A DNA stretch of 64,000 bases from Kosakonia sp. SMBL-WEM22. GTDB taxonomy: Bacteria; Pseudomonadota; Gammaproteobacteria; Enterobacterales; Enterobacteriaceae. The position numbers and the translations under genes were made by a program. A model generated the notes under the pieces. It did no database searches and was not told the origin of the DNA. It saw nothing but the letters and a program-made list of their open reading frames with translations. The stretch covers positions 3,286,001 to 3,350,000 of the forward strand of contig NZ_CP051488.1 in NCBI RefSeq assembly GCF_014490785.1. The letters are read 5' to 3'. Of the stretch, positions 45,760 to 54,903 are shown in pieces; the stretch's first letter is position 1, and the number at the start of each line of letters is the position of its first letter.

Positions 45760-48399
45760 TTACTCGGCGTCTTCGTCTTCCGCCGCGTCGTCGTCACTAT
45801 CGACTTCCGGCGCGATGTCTTCATCGCCTTCCGCAACGCTGCCATCGATGGAGTCAAGCTCTTCATCATCCACCGGCTCAGCGACACGCTGCAGACCAAC
45901 AACGTTTTCATCCTCTGCGGTGCGGATCAGGATCACGCCCTGGGTGTTACGACCCACCACGCTGATCTCCGAGACGCGCGTACGCACCAGCGTACCGGCA
46001 TCGGTGATCATCATGATCTGATCGCAATCATCGACCTGCACTGCACCCACCACGGAACCGTTACGCTCGGTCACCTTGATAGAGATAACGCCCTGCGTAC
46101 CACGCGATTTGGTCGGGTACTCCGCTTCCGCGGTACGTTTACCGTAACCGTTCTGCGTCACCGTCAGGATTGCGCCTTCGCCGCGCGGCACGATCAGCGA
46201 AACTACGCTGTCGTTTTCCGCGAGGCGAATCCCGCGAACGCCGGTCGCGGTACGACCCATCGCACGCACGGCGCTCTCTTTAAAGCGCACCACTTTACCG
46301 GCGGCGGAGAAGAGCATTACGTCATCGCTACCGTCGGTGAGATTAACGCCAATCAGCTCATCGCCTTCGTTCAGATTGACGGCAATAATCCCGGCAGAGC
46401 GCGGACGGCTGAACTCGGTAAGTGCGGTTTTCTTCACGGTACCGCTAGCGGTCGCCATAAAGACGTTCACGCCCTCTTCGTATTCACGTACCGGCAGAAT
46501 GGCGGTAATACGCTCATTCGCTTCCAGCGGCAGCAGGTTGACGATCGGACGACCGCGCGCGCCACGGCTCGCTTCCGGCAGCTGGTAGACCTTCATCCAG
46601 TAGAGACGACCACGGCTGGAGAAGCAGAGGATCGTGTCATGGGTGTTGGCCACCAGCAGACGATCAATGAAGTCCTCTTCTTTAATGCGCGCGGCAGATT
46701 TCCCTTTCCCACCGCGACGCTGCGCTTCGTAATCGGTCAGCGGCTGATACTTCACATAGCCCTGATGCGACAGCGTTACCACAACATCTTCCTGGTTGAT
46801 CAGGTCTTCGATGTTGATATCTGCGCTGTTAGCGGTAATTTCGGTGCGGCGCTCGTCGCCAAACTGCTCGCGAACCAGCTCAAGCTCTTCGCGGATCACT
46901 TCCATCAGGCGCTCAGCGCTGCCGAGGATGTGCAGTAATTCAGCGATCTGCTCCAGCAGCTCTTTGTACTCTTCGAGCAGTTTTTCATGCTCAAGGCCGG
47001 TCAGTTTCTGCAGACGCAGATCCAGAATCGCCTGTGCCTGCTGTTCGGTCAGGTAGTATTTACCGTCACGAATGCCGAACTCCGGCTCCAGCCACTCAGG
47101 ACGCGCGGCGTCATCACCGGCACGCTCGAGCATTGCAGAGACGTTGCCCAGATCCCACGGCTGCGCCACGAGGCCGGCTTTCGCTTCGGCCGGCGTCGGC
47201 GCACGACGGATCAGTTCAATGATCGGGTCGATGTTCGCCAGCGCAACAGCCAGTGCTTCAAGGATGTGCGCGCGGTCGCGGGCTTTACGCAGTTCGAAAA
47301 TGGTACGACGCGTCACCACTTCACGGCGGTGGCGCACAAACGCGGCCAGAATATCTTTCAGCGGCATGATCTTCGGCTGACCATGGTGCAGCGCAACCAT
47401 GTTGATACCGAAGGAGACCTGCAGCTGCGTCTGGGAGTAGAGGTTGTTCAGCACCACTTCGCCGACGGCGTCGCGCTTCACTTCAATCACGATGCGCATA
47501 CCGTCTTTATCAGACTCGTCGCGCAGCGCGCTAATACCCTCAACGCGTTTCTCTTTCACCAGCTCGGCAATCTTCTCGATCAGGCGCGCTTTGTTCACCT
47601 GGTACGGAATTTCATGCACGATAATGGTTTCGCGGCCGTTTTTGGCATCGGTTTCCACTTCCGCACGGGCACGAATATAGATTTTGCCGCGACCGGTGCG
47701 GTAGGCCTCTTCGATGCCACGGCGACCATTGATGATCGCGGCGGTCGGGAAGTCCGGCCCCGGAATATGGGTCATCAGCTCTTCAACGCTGATCTCTTCA
47801 TTATCGATATAAGCCAGGCAGCCGTTGATCACTTCCGTCAGGTTGTGCGGCGGAATGTTGGTCGCCATACCGACAGCGATCCCGGAAGCGCCGTTAACCA
47901 GCAGGTTCGGGATCTTGGTTGGCATCACATCTGGGATTCGCTCAGTGCCGTCGTAGTTATCAACGTAATCGACGGTCTCTTTTTCCAGATCGGCCATCAG
48001 CTCATGGGCGATTTTCGCCAGGCGGATTTCCGTATAACGCATTGCCGCGGCGGAGTCGCCATCGATGGAACCAAAGTTCCCCTGGCCGTCGACCAGCATA
48101 TAACGCAGCGAAAAGGGCTGTGCCATACGAACAATGGTGTCATACACCGCGGAATCACCATGGGGATGGTACTTACCGATTACGTCACCAACGACACGGG
48201 CAGATTTTTTGTAGGCTTTATTCCAGTCATTGCCCAATACGTTCATGGCGTAAAGTACGCGACGGTGAACCGGTTTCAGGCCATCTCGGACATCCGGAAG
48301 CGCACGGCCAACAATGACCGACATCGCATAGTCCAGATAGGAGCTCTTCAGCTCTTCCTCGATGTTAACCGGTGTAATTTCTCTCGCAAGGTCGCTCAT
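45760..48399 (-). CDS. gyrA: DNA gyrase subunit A
   Basis: GyrA breaks and rejoins DNA in the A2B2 gyrase that introduces negative supercoils. It has 879 residues, with the catalytic Tyr122 and an acidic C-terminal tail (many Asp/Glu). In the quinolone-resistance determining region the residues are Ser83 and Asp87, the wild-type pair, so the sequence shows no classical gyrA quinolone-resistance change. The C-terminal beta-pinwheel contains the GyrA-box motif QRRGGKG. It diverges from ubiG. Confidence 0.97.
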   Translation of the reverse strand: MSDLAREITPVNIEEELKSSYLDYAMSVIVGRALPDVRDGLKPVHRRVLYAMNVLGNDWNKAYKKSARVVGDVIGKYHPHGDSAVYDTIVRMAQPFSLRYMLVDGQGNFGSIDGDSAAAMRYTEIRLAKIAHELMADLEKETVDYVDNYDGTERIPDVMPTKIPNLLVNGASGIAVGMATNIPPHNLTEVINGCLAYIDNEEISVEELMTHIPGPDFPTAAIINGRRGIEEAYRTGRGKIYIRARAEVETDAKNGRETIIVHEIPYQVNKARLIEKIAELVKEKRVEGISALRDESDKDGMRIVIEVKRDAVGEVVLNNLYSQTQLQVSFGINMVALHHGQPKIMPLKDILAAFVRHRREVVTRRTIFELRKARDRAHILEALAVALANIDPIIELIRRAPTPAEAKAGLVAQPWDLGNVSAMLERAGDDAARPEWLEPEFGIRDGKYYLTEQQAQAILDLRLQKLTGLEHEKLLEEYKELLEQIAELLHILGSAERLMEVIREELELVREQFGDERRTEITANSADINIEDLINQEDVVVTLSHQGYVKYQPLTDYEAQRRGGKGKSAARIKEEDFIDRLLVANTHDTILCFSSRGRLYWMKVYQLPEASRGARGRPIVNLLPLEANERITAILPVREYEEGVNVFMATASGTVKKTALTEFSRPRSAGIIAVNLNEGDELIGVNLTDGSDDVMLFSAAGKVVRFKESAVRAMGRTATGVRGIRLAENDSVVSLIVPRGEGAILTVTQNGYGKRTAEAEYPTKSRGTQGVISIKVTERNGSVVGAVQVDDCDQIMMITDAGTLVRTRVSEISVVGRNTQGVILIRTAEDENVVGLQRVAEPVDDEELDSIDGSVAEGDEDIAPEVDSDDDAAEDEDAE

Positions 48400-48557
48400 C
48401 TAACCGCTATCCCTCTACTGTATCCCGGATTCAAAGGTCGCAAATTATAACACAACCGGTTTGATACAGGTAAACCTATAACACCCCGGCAAAGGTTTAT
48501 TCATGCCGTCGGCCTGATATACTCTCAGGTCTTATTGAGAGAGGAGTAAATGCGCCC

Positions 48558-49286
48558 ATGAATGCCGAAAAACCGTCGGTTGCTCAGAACGTTGATCATG
48601 CAGAAATCGCCAAGTTTGAAGCCGTCGCTTCACGCTGGTGGGACACAGAAGGCGAATTTAAACCTTTACACCGTATTAACCCGCTGCGCCTCGGCTATAT
48701 CGCTGAACACGCCGGCGGCCTGTTTGGCAAACGCGTGCTGGATGTCGGCTGCGGCGGCGGCATTCTCGCCGAGAGCATGGCCAAAGAGGGTGCGCAGGTG
48801 ACCGGGCTGGATATGGGCGCGGAGCCGTTGCAAGTTGCGCGTCTGCACGCGCTGGAGTCGGGAGTGCAGGTCGACTACGTCCAGGAAACGGTCGAAGAGC
48901 ATGCTGAAAAACAGGCCCAGGGTTATGACGTGGTGACCTGCATGGAGATGCTGGAGCACGTGCCGGATCCGCAATCGGTGGTCAGAGCCTGCGCTAAGCT
49001 TGTAAAGCCTGGTGGTCACGTTTTCTTTTCGACCATCAACCGTAACGGGAAAGCGTGGCTGATGGCGGTGGTTGGCGCAGAGTATGTGCTGCGCATGGTG
49101 CCAAAAGGCACGCACGACGCGAAGAAGTTTATCAAGCCTGCAGAGCTGTTAACCTGGATTGACGATACGGTGTTACAGGAGCGTCACATTACCGGGTTAC
49201 ACTTTAACCCGCTGCTCAATAAGTTCACCCTCGGACCGGGCGTTGATGTTAACTACATGTTGCATACAACGGCGAAAAATCGCTAA
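48558..49286 (+). CDS. ubiG: Ubiquinone biosynthesis O-methyltransferase UbiG
   Basis: UbiG methylates oxygen twice in ubiquinone synthesis using S-adenosylmethionine. It has 242 residues with the SAM-binding motif LDVGCGGGILAE and family blocks RWWDTEGEFKPLH and CMEMLEHVPDP. The start matches E. coli and has an AGAGAGGAG-type ribosome site 15-20 bases upstream. A stem GAAGATTGCGC/GCGCAATCTTC at 49306-49338 lies just after the stop, without a T-run. Confidence 0.96.
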   Translation: MNAEKPSVAQNVDHAEIAKFEAVASRWWDTEGEFKPLHRINPLRLGYIAEHAGGLFGKRVLDVGCGGGILAESMAKEGAQVTGLDMGAEPLQVARLHALESGVQVDYVQETVEEHAEKQAQGYDVVTCMEMLEHVPDPQSVVRACAKLVKPGGHVFFSTINRNGKAWLMAVVGAEYVLRMVPKGTHDAKKFIKPAELLTWIDDTVLQERHITGLHFNPLLNKFTLGPGVDVNYMLHTTAKNR

Positions 49287-49507
49287 CGTCATGCGCTAAT
49301 GTTATGAAGATTGCGCAGCCGCAAATCGCGCAATCTTCCCCGCCGATGAAGAAATCAGCACTCGATCAAAATTTCATTTTTTTTTTCAGATTATTGACAA
49401 CCTCTGCAAGCCTTATGCGACGAGGACTTAGCGTTTATTACGCTTTCGCAACCTCAAGTTAACGCCAAAATCAACTCTTGTACTCAAAAGAATCCTTACT
49501 AGAATAC

Positions 49508-49551
49508 TCACCATATAGCGTTTCTCTTATCGCAAACCCCCTATATATAGT
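49508..49551. promoter_or_regulatory. Pair of NrdR boxes
   Basis: Box 1 TCACCATATAGCGT (49508-49521) and box 2 CCCCTATATATAGT (49538-49551) each match 11 of 14 positions of the NrdR consensus ACACWATATWKTGT. Their 30-bp start-to-start spacing is near three helical turns, as NrdR requires. Confidence 0.65.
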
Positions 49552-49553
49552 AT

Positions 49554-49562
49554 TTATCCACA
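49554..49562 (+). promoter_or_regulatory. DnaA box 1 upstream of nrdA
   Basis: TTATCCACA is the perfect DnaA-box consensus. Two such boxes control nrdAB in E. coli. Confidence 0.85.
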
Positions 49563-49583
49563 GAGTTAGTCACAGTGCTGATT

Positions 49584-49592
49584 TGTGGATAA
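49584..49592 (-). promoter_or_regulatory. DnaA box 2 upstream of nrdA
   Basis: TGTGGATAA is the perfect consensus in inverted orientation, 21 bp from box 1. Confidence 0.85.
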
Positions 49593-49629
49593 TACGGGGG
49601 ATACTTTTATTTCACGGACAGGTAAGCAA

Positions 49630-51915
49630 ATGAATCAGAGTCTGCTGGTGACAAAGCGTGATGGTGGCACTGAGCGCATCAATCTCGACAAAATTCATCG
49701 AGTACTGGATTGGGCCGCAGAAGGGTTGAGCAACGTTTCCATCTCTCAGGTGGAGCTGCGTTCACATATTCAGTTTTACGACGGTATCAAAACCTCCGAT
49801 ATCCACGAGACCATTATTAAAGCCGCTGCGGATCTCATCTCCCGCGATGCGCCGGACTATCAATACCTTGCCGCGCGCCTGGCGATTTTCCACCTGCGTA
49901 AAAAAGCCTACGGCCAGTTCGAACCGCCTGCGCTGTTCGACCACGTGAAGAAGATGGTTGCGCTGGGTAAATACGATCATCATCTGCTGGAAGACTACAG
50001 CGAAGAAGAGTTCCAGCAGATGGACGGCTTTATTGATCACTGGCGTGATATGAACTTCTCCTACGCGGCCGTTAAGCAGCTGGAAGGGAAGTACCTGGTG
50101 CAGAACCGCGTGACCGGCGAGATCTACGAGAGCGCGCAGTTCCTCTATATTCTGGTTGCTGCCTGCCTCTTCTCAAACTACCCGCGCGAAACCCGTCTCG
50201 ACTACGTGAAGCGTTTCTATGACGCGGTCTCGACCTTCAAAATTTCGCTGCCGACGCCAATTATGTCCGGCGTGCGTACCCCGACGCGCCAGTTCAGCTC
50301 CTGCGTACTGATCGAGTGCGGCGACAGCCTGGACTCCATCAACGCCACTTCCAGCGCGATTGTGAAGTACGTTTCCCAGCGCGCCGGTATCGGCATCAAC
50401 GCGGGTCGCATCCGTGCGCTGGGTAGCCCGATCCGCGGCGGTGAAGCGTTCCACACCGGCTGTGTGCCGTTCTACAAACACTTCCAGACGGCGGTGAAAT
50501 CCTGCTCGCAGGGCGGCGTTCGCGGCGGCGCGGCGACTCTCTTCTACCCGATGTGGCATCTGGAAGTCGAAAGCCTGCTGGTGCTGAAAAACAACCGCGG
50601 CGTAGAAGGCAACCGCGTGCGTCATATGGACTACGGCGTACAGATCAACAAACTGATGTATACCCGTCTGCTGAAGGGCGAAGATATCACCCTCTTCAGC
50701 CCGTCCGACGTACCGGGTCTGTATGACGCCTTCTTTGCCGATCAGGATGAGTTCGAGCGTCTGTACACGCAGTACGAGAAAGATGACGCCATCCGCAAAC
50801 AGCGTATTAAAGCGGTCGATCTCTTCTCGCTGATGATGCAGGAACGCGCCTCGACCGGCCGTATCTACATCCAGAACGTCGACCACTGCAACACCCACAG
50901 CCCGTTCGATCCGGCTGTTGCGCCGGTGCGTCAGTCCAACCTGTGCCTTGAGATCGCTCTGCCGACCAAGCCGCTGGAAGACGTTAACGATGAAAACGGT
51001 GAGATTGCGCTCTGCACGCTCTCTGCCTTTAACCTCGGCGCGATTAAGAACCTCGACGAGCTGGAAGAGCTGGCAACGCTGGCAGTGCGCGCCCTCGACG
51101 CCCTGCTTGATTACCAGGACTACCCGATCCCGGCCGCAAAACGTGGCGCGATGGGTCGTCGTACCCTCGGTATCGGCGTCATCAACTTCGCGTACTGGCT
51201 GGCGAAAAACGGCAAGCGCTACTCCGACGGCAGCGCCAACAACCTGACGCACCAGACCTTCGAAGCGATTCAGTACTGGCTGCTGAAAGCCTCCAACGAG
51301 CTGGCGAAAGAGCAAGGTGCCTGCCCGTGGTTCAACGAAACCACCTACGCGAAAGGCATTCTGCCGATCGATACCTATAAAAAGGATCTCGATGGCATTA
51401 CCAGCGAGCCGCTGCACTACAACTGGGAAGCGCTGCGTGACGATATCACTACACACGGCCTGCGTAACTCGACGCTCTCTGCCCTGATGCCGTCTGAAAC
51501 CTCGTCGCAGATCTCCAACGCCACCAACGGCATTGAGCCGCCGCGCGGCCATGTGAGCATCAAAGCCTCGAAAGATGGCATCCTGCGCCAGGTGGTGCCG
51601 GATTATGAAGAGCTGAAAGATGCCTACGAGCTGCTGTGGGAAATGCCGAATAACGACGGCTACCTGCAACTGGTCGGCATTATGCAGAAGTTTATCGACC
51701 AGTCGATTTCAGCGAACACCAACTACGATCCGACCCGCTTCCCGTCGGGCAAGGTGCCGATGCAGCAGCTGCTGAAAGACCTGCTGACCGCCTACAAATT
51801 TGGTGTGAAGACGCTCTACTATCAAAACACCCGCGATGGCGCGGAAGATGCGCAGGATGACCTGGTCCCTTCTATCCAGGACGATGGCTGCGAAAGCGGC
51901 GCATGTAAGATCTAA
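49630..51915 (+). CDS. nrdA: Class Ia ribonucleotide reductase, alpha subunit
   Basis: NrdA reduces ribonucleoside diphosphates to deoxyribonucleotides with NrdB. It has 761 residues, with an N-terminal ATP-cone (allosteric activity site) starting LLVTKRDGGTERINLDKIHR. Catalytic residues can be placed: Cys225 (FSSCVLIECG), Asn437-Cys439-Glu441 (NLCLEIAL), Cys462 (ALCTLS), Tyr730-Tyr731 (TLYYQN) and the C-terminal redox pair Cys754/Cys759 (CESGAC). The start at 49630 matches E. coli; a GTG at 49585 lies inside a DnaA box and is rejected. Confidence 0.97.
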   Translation: MNQSLLVTKRDGGTERINLDKIHRVLDWAAEGLSNVSISQVELRSHIQFYDGIKTSDIHETIIKAAADLISRDAPDYQYLAARLAIFHLRKKAYGQFEPPALFDHVKKMVALGKYDHHLLEDYSEEEFQQMDGFIDHWRDMNFSYAAVKQLEGKYLVQNRVTGEIYESAQFLYILVAACLFSNYPRETRLDYVKRFYDAVSTFKISLPTPIMSGVRTPTRQFSSCVLIECGDSLDSINATSSAIVKYVSQRAGIGINAGRIRALGSPIRGGEAFHTGCVPFYKHFQTAVKSCSQGGVRGGAATLFYPMWHLEVESLLVLKNNRGVEGNRVRHMDYGVQINKLMYTRLLKGEDITLFSPSDVPGLYDAFFADQDEFERLYTQYEKDDAIRKQRIKAVDLFSLMMQERASTGRIYIQNVDHCNTHSPFDPAVAPVRQSNLCLEIALPTKPLEDVNDENGEIALCTLSAFNLGAIKNLDELEELATLAVRALDALLDYQDYPIPAAKRGAMGRRTLGIGVINFAYWLAKNGKRYSDGSANNLTHQTFEAIQYWLLKASNELAKEQGACPWFNETTYAKGILPIDTYKKDLDGITSEPLHYNWEALRDDITTHGLRNSTLSALMPSETSSQISNATNGIEPPRGHVSIKASKDGILRQVVPDYEELKDAYELLWEMPNNDGYLQLVGIMQKFIDQSISANTNYDPTRFPSGKVPMQQLLKDLLTAYKFGVKTLYYQNTRDGAEDAQDDLVPSIQDDGCESGACKI

Positions 51916-51920
51916 CTAAG

Positions 51921-51945
51921 GGGCGGGGAAACCCGCCCTTTTTTT
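51921..51945 (+). terminator. Strong hairpin plus T7 between nrdA and nrdB
   Basis: GGGCGGG-GAAA-CCCGCCC with a GAAA tetraloop is followed by T7. It has all features of an intrinsic terminator or processing/attenuation element, inside what should be one operon. Confidence 0.8.
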
Positions 51946-51966
51946 CGCAAGACAGGACTCACATTC

Positions 51967-53097
51967 ATGGCATACACCACCTTTTCTCAGAAGAAAAACG
52001 ATCAGCTGCTCGAGCCGATGTTCTTTGGCCAGCCGGTGAACGTGGCGCGCTACGACCAGCAAAAATATGACATCTTCGAAAAGCTGATCGAAAAGCAACT
52101 CTCCTTCTTCTGGCGTCCGGAAGAAGTTGATGTTTCCCGCGATCGCATCGACTTCCAGGCACTGCCGGAACATGAAAAACATATCTTTATCAGCAACCTG
52201 AAGTACCAGACGCTGCTGGACTCAATTCAGGGCCGTAGCCCGAACGTTGCGCTGCTGCCGCTCATCTCCATTCCGGAGCTGGAAACCTGGGTGGAAACCT
52301 GGGCGTTTTCAGAAACTATTCATTCGCGCTCCTACACCCATATTATCCGCAATATCGTTAACGATCCGGCGGTGGTGTTTGACGATATCGTCACTAACGA
52401 GCAGATCCTCAAGCGCGCAGAAGGGATCTCCTCCTTCTATGACGAGCTGATTGAGATGACCAACTACTGGCATCTGCTGGGCGAAGGCACTCATACCGTG
52501 AACGGCAAAACCGTCACCATCAGCCTGCGCGAGCTGAAGAAGAAGCTCTATCTCTGCCTGATGAGCGTGAACGCGCTGGAAGCGATTCGCTTCTATGTCA
52601 GCTTCGCCTGCTCCTTCGCCTTCGCCGAGCGCGAACTGATGGAAGGCAACGCCAAAATCATCCGTCTGATCGCCCGCGATGAAGCCCTGCACCTGACCGG
52701 CACCCAGCATATGCTGAATCTGCTGCGCTCAGGCGCTGACGATCCTGAGATGGCGGAGATTGCCGAAGAGTGCAAAAAGGAGTGCTACGATCTGTTTGTG
52801 CAGGCGGCACAGCAGGAGAAAGAGTGGGCGGAGTATCTCTTCTCCGGCGGCTCAATGATTGGCCTGAACAAAGATATCCTCTGCCAGTATGTTGAGTACA
52901 TCACCAACATCCGTATGCAGGCGGTGGGCCTCGATCTGCCATTCCAGACTCGCTCGAACCCAATTCCGTGGATTAACACCTGGCTGGTCTCTGATAACGT
53001 GCAGGTGGCGCCGCAGGAAGTGGAAGTGAGTTCCTACCTCGTCGGCCAGATCGACTCGCAGGTCGATACCGACGATCTGAGCAACTTCCAGCTGTGA
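51967..53097 (+). CDS. nrdB: Class Ia ribonucleotide reductase, beta subunit
   Basis: NrdB holds the diferric-tyrosyl radical that starts catalysis in NrdA. It has 376 residues. Counting the initiator Met, iron ligands include Asp85, Glu116 and His119, and the radical tyrosine is Tyr123 (Tyr122 in E. coli mature numbering). The start follows CAGGACT. It is 51 bp after nrdA, with a terminator-like hairpin in the gap, and its stop overlaps the yfaE start. Confidence 0.97.
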   Translation: MAYTTFSQKKNDQLLEPMFFGQPVNVARYDQQKYDIFEKLIEKQLSFFWRPEEVDVSRDRIDFQALPEHEKHIFISNLKYQTLLDSIQGRSPNVALLPLISIPELETWVETWAFSETIHSRSYTHIIRNIVNDPAVVFDDIVTNEQILKRAEGISSFYDELIEMTNYWHLLGEGTHTVNGKTVTISLRELKKKLYLCLMSVNALEAIRFYVSFACSFAFAERELMEGNAKIIRLIARDEALHLTGTQHMLNLLRSGADDPEMAEIAEECKKECYDLFVQAAQQEKEWAEYLFSGGSMIGLNKDILCQYVEYITNIRMQAVGLDLPFQTRSNPIPWINTWLVSDNVQVAPQEVEVSSYLVGQIDSQVDTDDLSNFQL

Positions 53098-53351
53098 TGA
53101 GCCGGGTTACGCTCCGCCTCTCCGGCACGCAGGTGCATTGCCCGGAAGAGCACCCTTCCCTGCTGGTGGCGCTGGAGTCCCAGCAGGTGGAAGTTGAATA
53201 CCAGTGCCGCGAAGGCTACTGCGGCTCCTGCCGCTGTCGGCTGGTAGCAGGCCAGGTGGACTGGATTAGCGAGCCGCTGGCCTTTATCAACGAAGGGGAA
53301 ATTTTGCCCTGCTGCTGCCGGGCGAAAGGCGACATCGAGATCGAGATGTAA
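53097..53351 (+). CDS. yfaE: Class I RNR maintenance ferredoxin YfaE (2Fe-2S)
   Basis: YfaE is a plant-type [2Fe-2S] ferredoxin that delivers electrons and helps restore the NrdB cofactor. With the ATG at 53097 it has 84 residues, as in E. coli. Cluster cysteines are in CREGYCGSC (Cys37, 42 and 45) and PCCC (about 72-74). The ATG overlaps the nrdB stop by one base (TGATG); an adjacent GTG at 53094 would add one residue and is less likely. Confidence 0.93.
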   Translation: MSRVTLRLSGTQVHCPEEHPSLLVALESQQVEVEYQCREGYCGSCRCRLVAGQVDWISEPLAFINEGEILPCCCRAKGDIEIEM

Positions 53352-53355
53352 AAAA

Positions 53356-53805
53356 ATGCCGGGTGGCACTGCGTTTACCCGGCCTACAGTTTCTGCACAC
53401 TCATCCTTTCCGTAGGCCTGATAAGCGAAAGCGCCATCAGGCAATATGCCGGGTGGCACTGCGTTTACCCGCCCTACAGTTTTTGCACGCTCATCCTTTC
53501 CGTAGGCCTGATAAGCGAAAGCGCCATCAGGCAATATGCCGGGTGGCACTGCGTTTACCCGCCCTACAGTTTTTGCACGCTCATCCTTTCCGTAGGCCTG
53601 ATAAGCGAAAGCGCCATCAGGCAACATGACGGGTGGCACTGCGTTTAACCGGCCTACAGTTTCTGCATACTCATCCTTTCCGTAGGCCTTATAAGCGAAA
53701 GCGCCATCAGGCAATATGCCGGGTGGCGCTGCGTTTACCCGGCCTACAGTTTCTGCACGCTCATCCTTTCCGTAGGCCTGATAAGCGAAAGCGCCATCAG
53801 GCAAC
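53356..53805. repeat. Tandem REP/BIME-like array, five exact 90-bp units
   Basis: Units start at 53356, 53446, 53536, 53626 and 53716. Each contains GCCGGGTGGCACTGCG with a TTTACCCGGCCTACAG complement, and GTAGGCCTGATAAGCGAAAGCGCCATCAGGCA. Units 2 and 3 differ at only their last base, so they are recent duplicates. The second module is the reverse complement of the one in the array at 290-738. The array separates yfaE from convergent glpQ. Long open frames on both strands here are artefacts of the 90-bp period. Confidence 0.92.
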
Positions 53806-53827
53806 TTCGCTTATCAGTACCCTGCTT

Positions 53828-54892
53828 TTATTTCCGCTTCAAAAACTGCACCGCTTTATCAGGGAAATCGGTAAACAACCCATCGACCCCGGCCTGGTGA
53901 TACAACACTTCATAAAGCTGATTCACATCGGCGGCATACGGTGGCAGCTGATCGGCGCGCACTGTAAACGGGTGCACCTGCAAATGGCTGGCATGCGCCT
54001 CTTTCACCATTGCCGTTAACTGCACGTGTCCCGGCTTCGAGTCATCCGCCACCAGCATATGGTAGTCGGGGCCGATACCATCCGCGTACTGCGCAATCTG
54101 CTTCATCGCGCCGGGTTTCAGCATCCAGTCATAATCATAATTGACCCATTTGCCGTCCGGCTGCTTCTGCTGGGTTTCATTCCATTTGGTATAGGCAATC
54201 AGCTGCACCAGATTGAGATCCATCCCCATCTTCGGCTCAAGTTCGTTTTTAATACGCTTGAGTTCATCGGCGTCGAAACACTGCAAATAGACCTTATCTT
54301 TCTTGCTGCTGTAACCGTACTTCTTCAGCACCTCAAGGGTCGCCTTCGCAATATCTTTCCCTTCCTGATGGTGGAACCACGGGGCTTTGATCTCCGGATA
54401 GATACCGATATCTTTGCCGGTCGAGTGGTTCAGCCCCTGCACAAACTCAATCTCCTCTTCAAAGGTATGAATACGGAAATCGGATTTGCCCATCGGAAAA
54501 CGGCCCGGGAACACCTGTTCTCTCTTGCCGTTCTTTAACTCAAACCCTTCGGTGAACTTTAGCGAGCGGATCTCATCCAGCGTGAAATCGATGGCATAGT
54601 AACGACCATCTTTGCGGGCGCGGTCAGGGAAGCGCTCGGCGACATCGGTGACGCGATCGAGATAGTGGTCATGCAGCACCACCAGACGATCGTCTTTGGT
54701 CATCACCAGATCCTGCTCCAGATAATCCGCGCCCTGGGCATAGGCCATCGCTTTGGCAGGCAGCGTATGCTCCGGCAGATAACCGCTGGCACCGCGATGG
54801 GCGATCACCAGCTTTTCGGCGGCCAGCGCCTGGCCTGCCATCAGGCCCGCCAGCAGCAGGCCTGTGGTCATGCGGCTAAAGGACAATTTCAT
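53828..54892 (-). CDS. glpQ: Periplasmic glycerophosphodiester phosphodiesterase
   Basis: GlpQ hydrolyses deacylated phospholipids such as glycerophosphocholine to glycerol 3-phosphate in the periplasm, feeding GlpT. The 354-residue precursor has a signal peptide ending ALA at about residue 24. The GDPD catalytic motifs IAHRGASGYLPEHT and LEQDLVMTKDDRLVVLHDHYLDR are intact. It is the second gene of glpTQ, 11 bp after glpT, and is followed by the repeat array. Confidence 0.95.
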   Translation of the reverse strand: MKLSFSRMTTGLLLAGLMAGQALAAEKLVIAHRGASGYLPEHTLPAKAMAYAQGADYLEQDLVMTKDDRLVVLHDHYLDRVTDVAERFPDRARKDGRYYAIDFTLDEIRSLKFTEGFELKNGKREQVFPGRFPMGKSDFRIHTFEEEIEFVQGLNHSTGKDIGIYPEIKAPWFHHQEGKDIAKATLEVLKKYGYSSKKDKVYLQCFDADELKRIKNELEPKMGMDLNLVQLIAYTKWNETQQKQPDGKWVNYDYDWMLKPGAMKQIAQYADGIGPDYHMLVADDSKPGHVQLTAMVKEAHASHLQVHPFTVRADQLPPYAADVNQLYEVLYHQAGVDGLFTDFPDKAVQFLKRK

Positions 54893-54903
54893 AACATCTC
54901 CTG

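Larger units (their letters stand above)
49287..49629 (+). promoter_or_regulatory. ubiG-nrdA intergenic control region
   Basis: About 343 bases contain the ubiG 3' hairpin (49306-49338) and the nrdA promoter region with the NrdR-like and DnaA sites listed separately. E. coli has the autotransporter gene yfaL here; no remnant of it is visible. Confidence 0.75.

Noticed and set aside
53034..53804. 256-residue minus-strand frame of YGKDERA-type repeats, and the plus-strand frames opposite
   Set aside because: Produced by the 90-bp array, which keeps all frames in register. No start signal or homology is visible.
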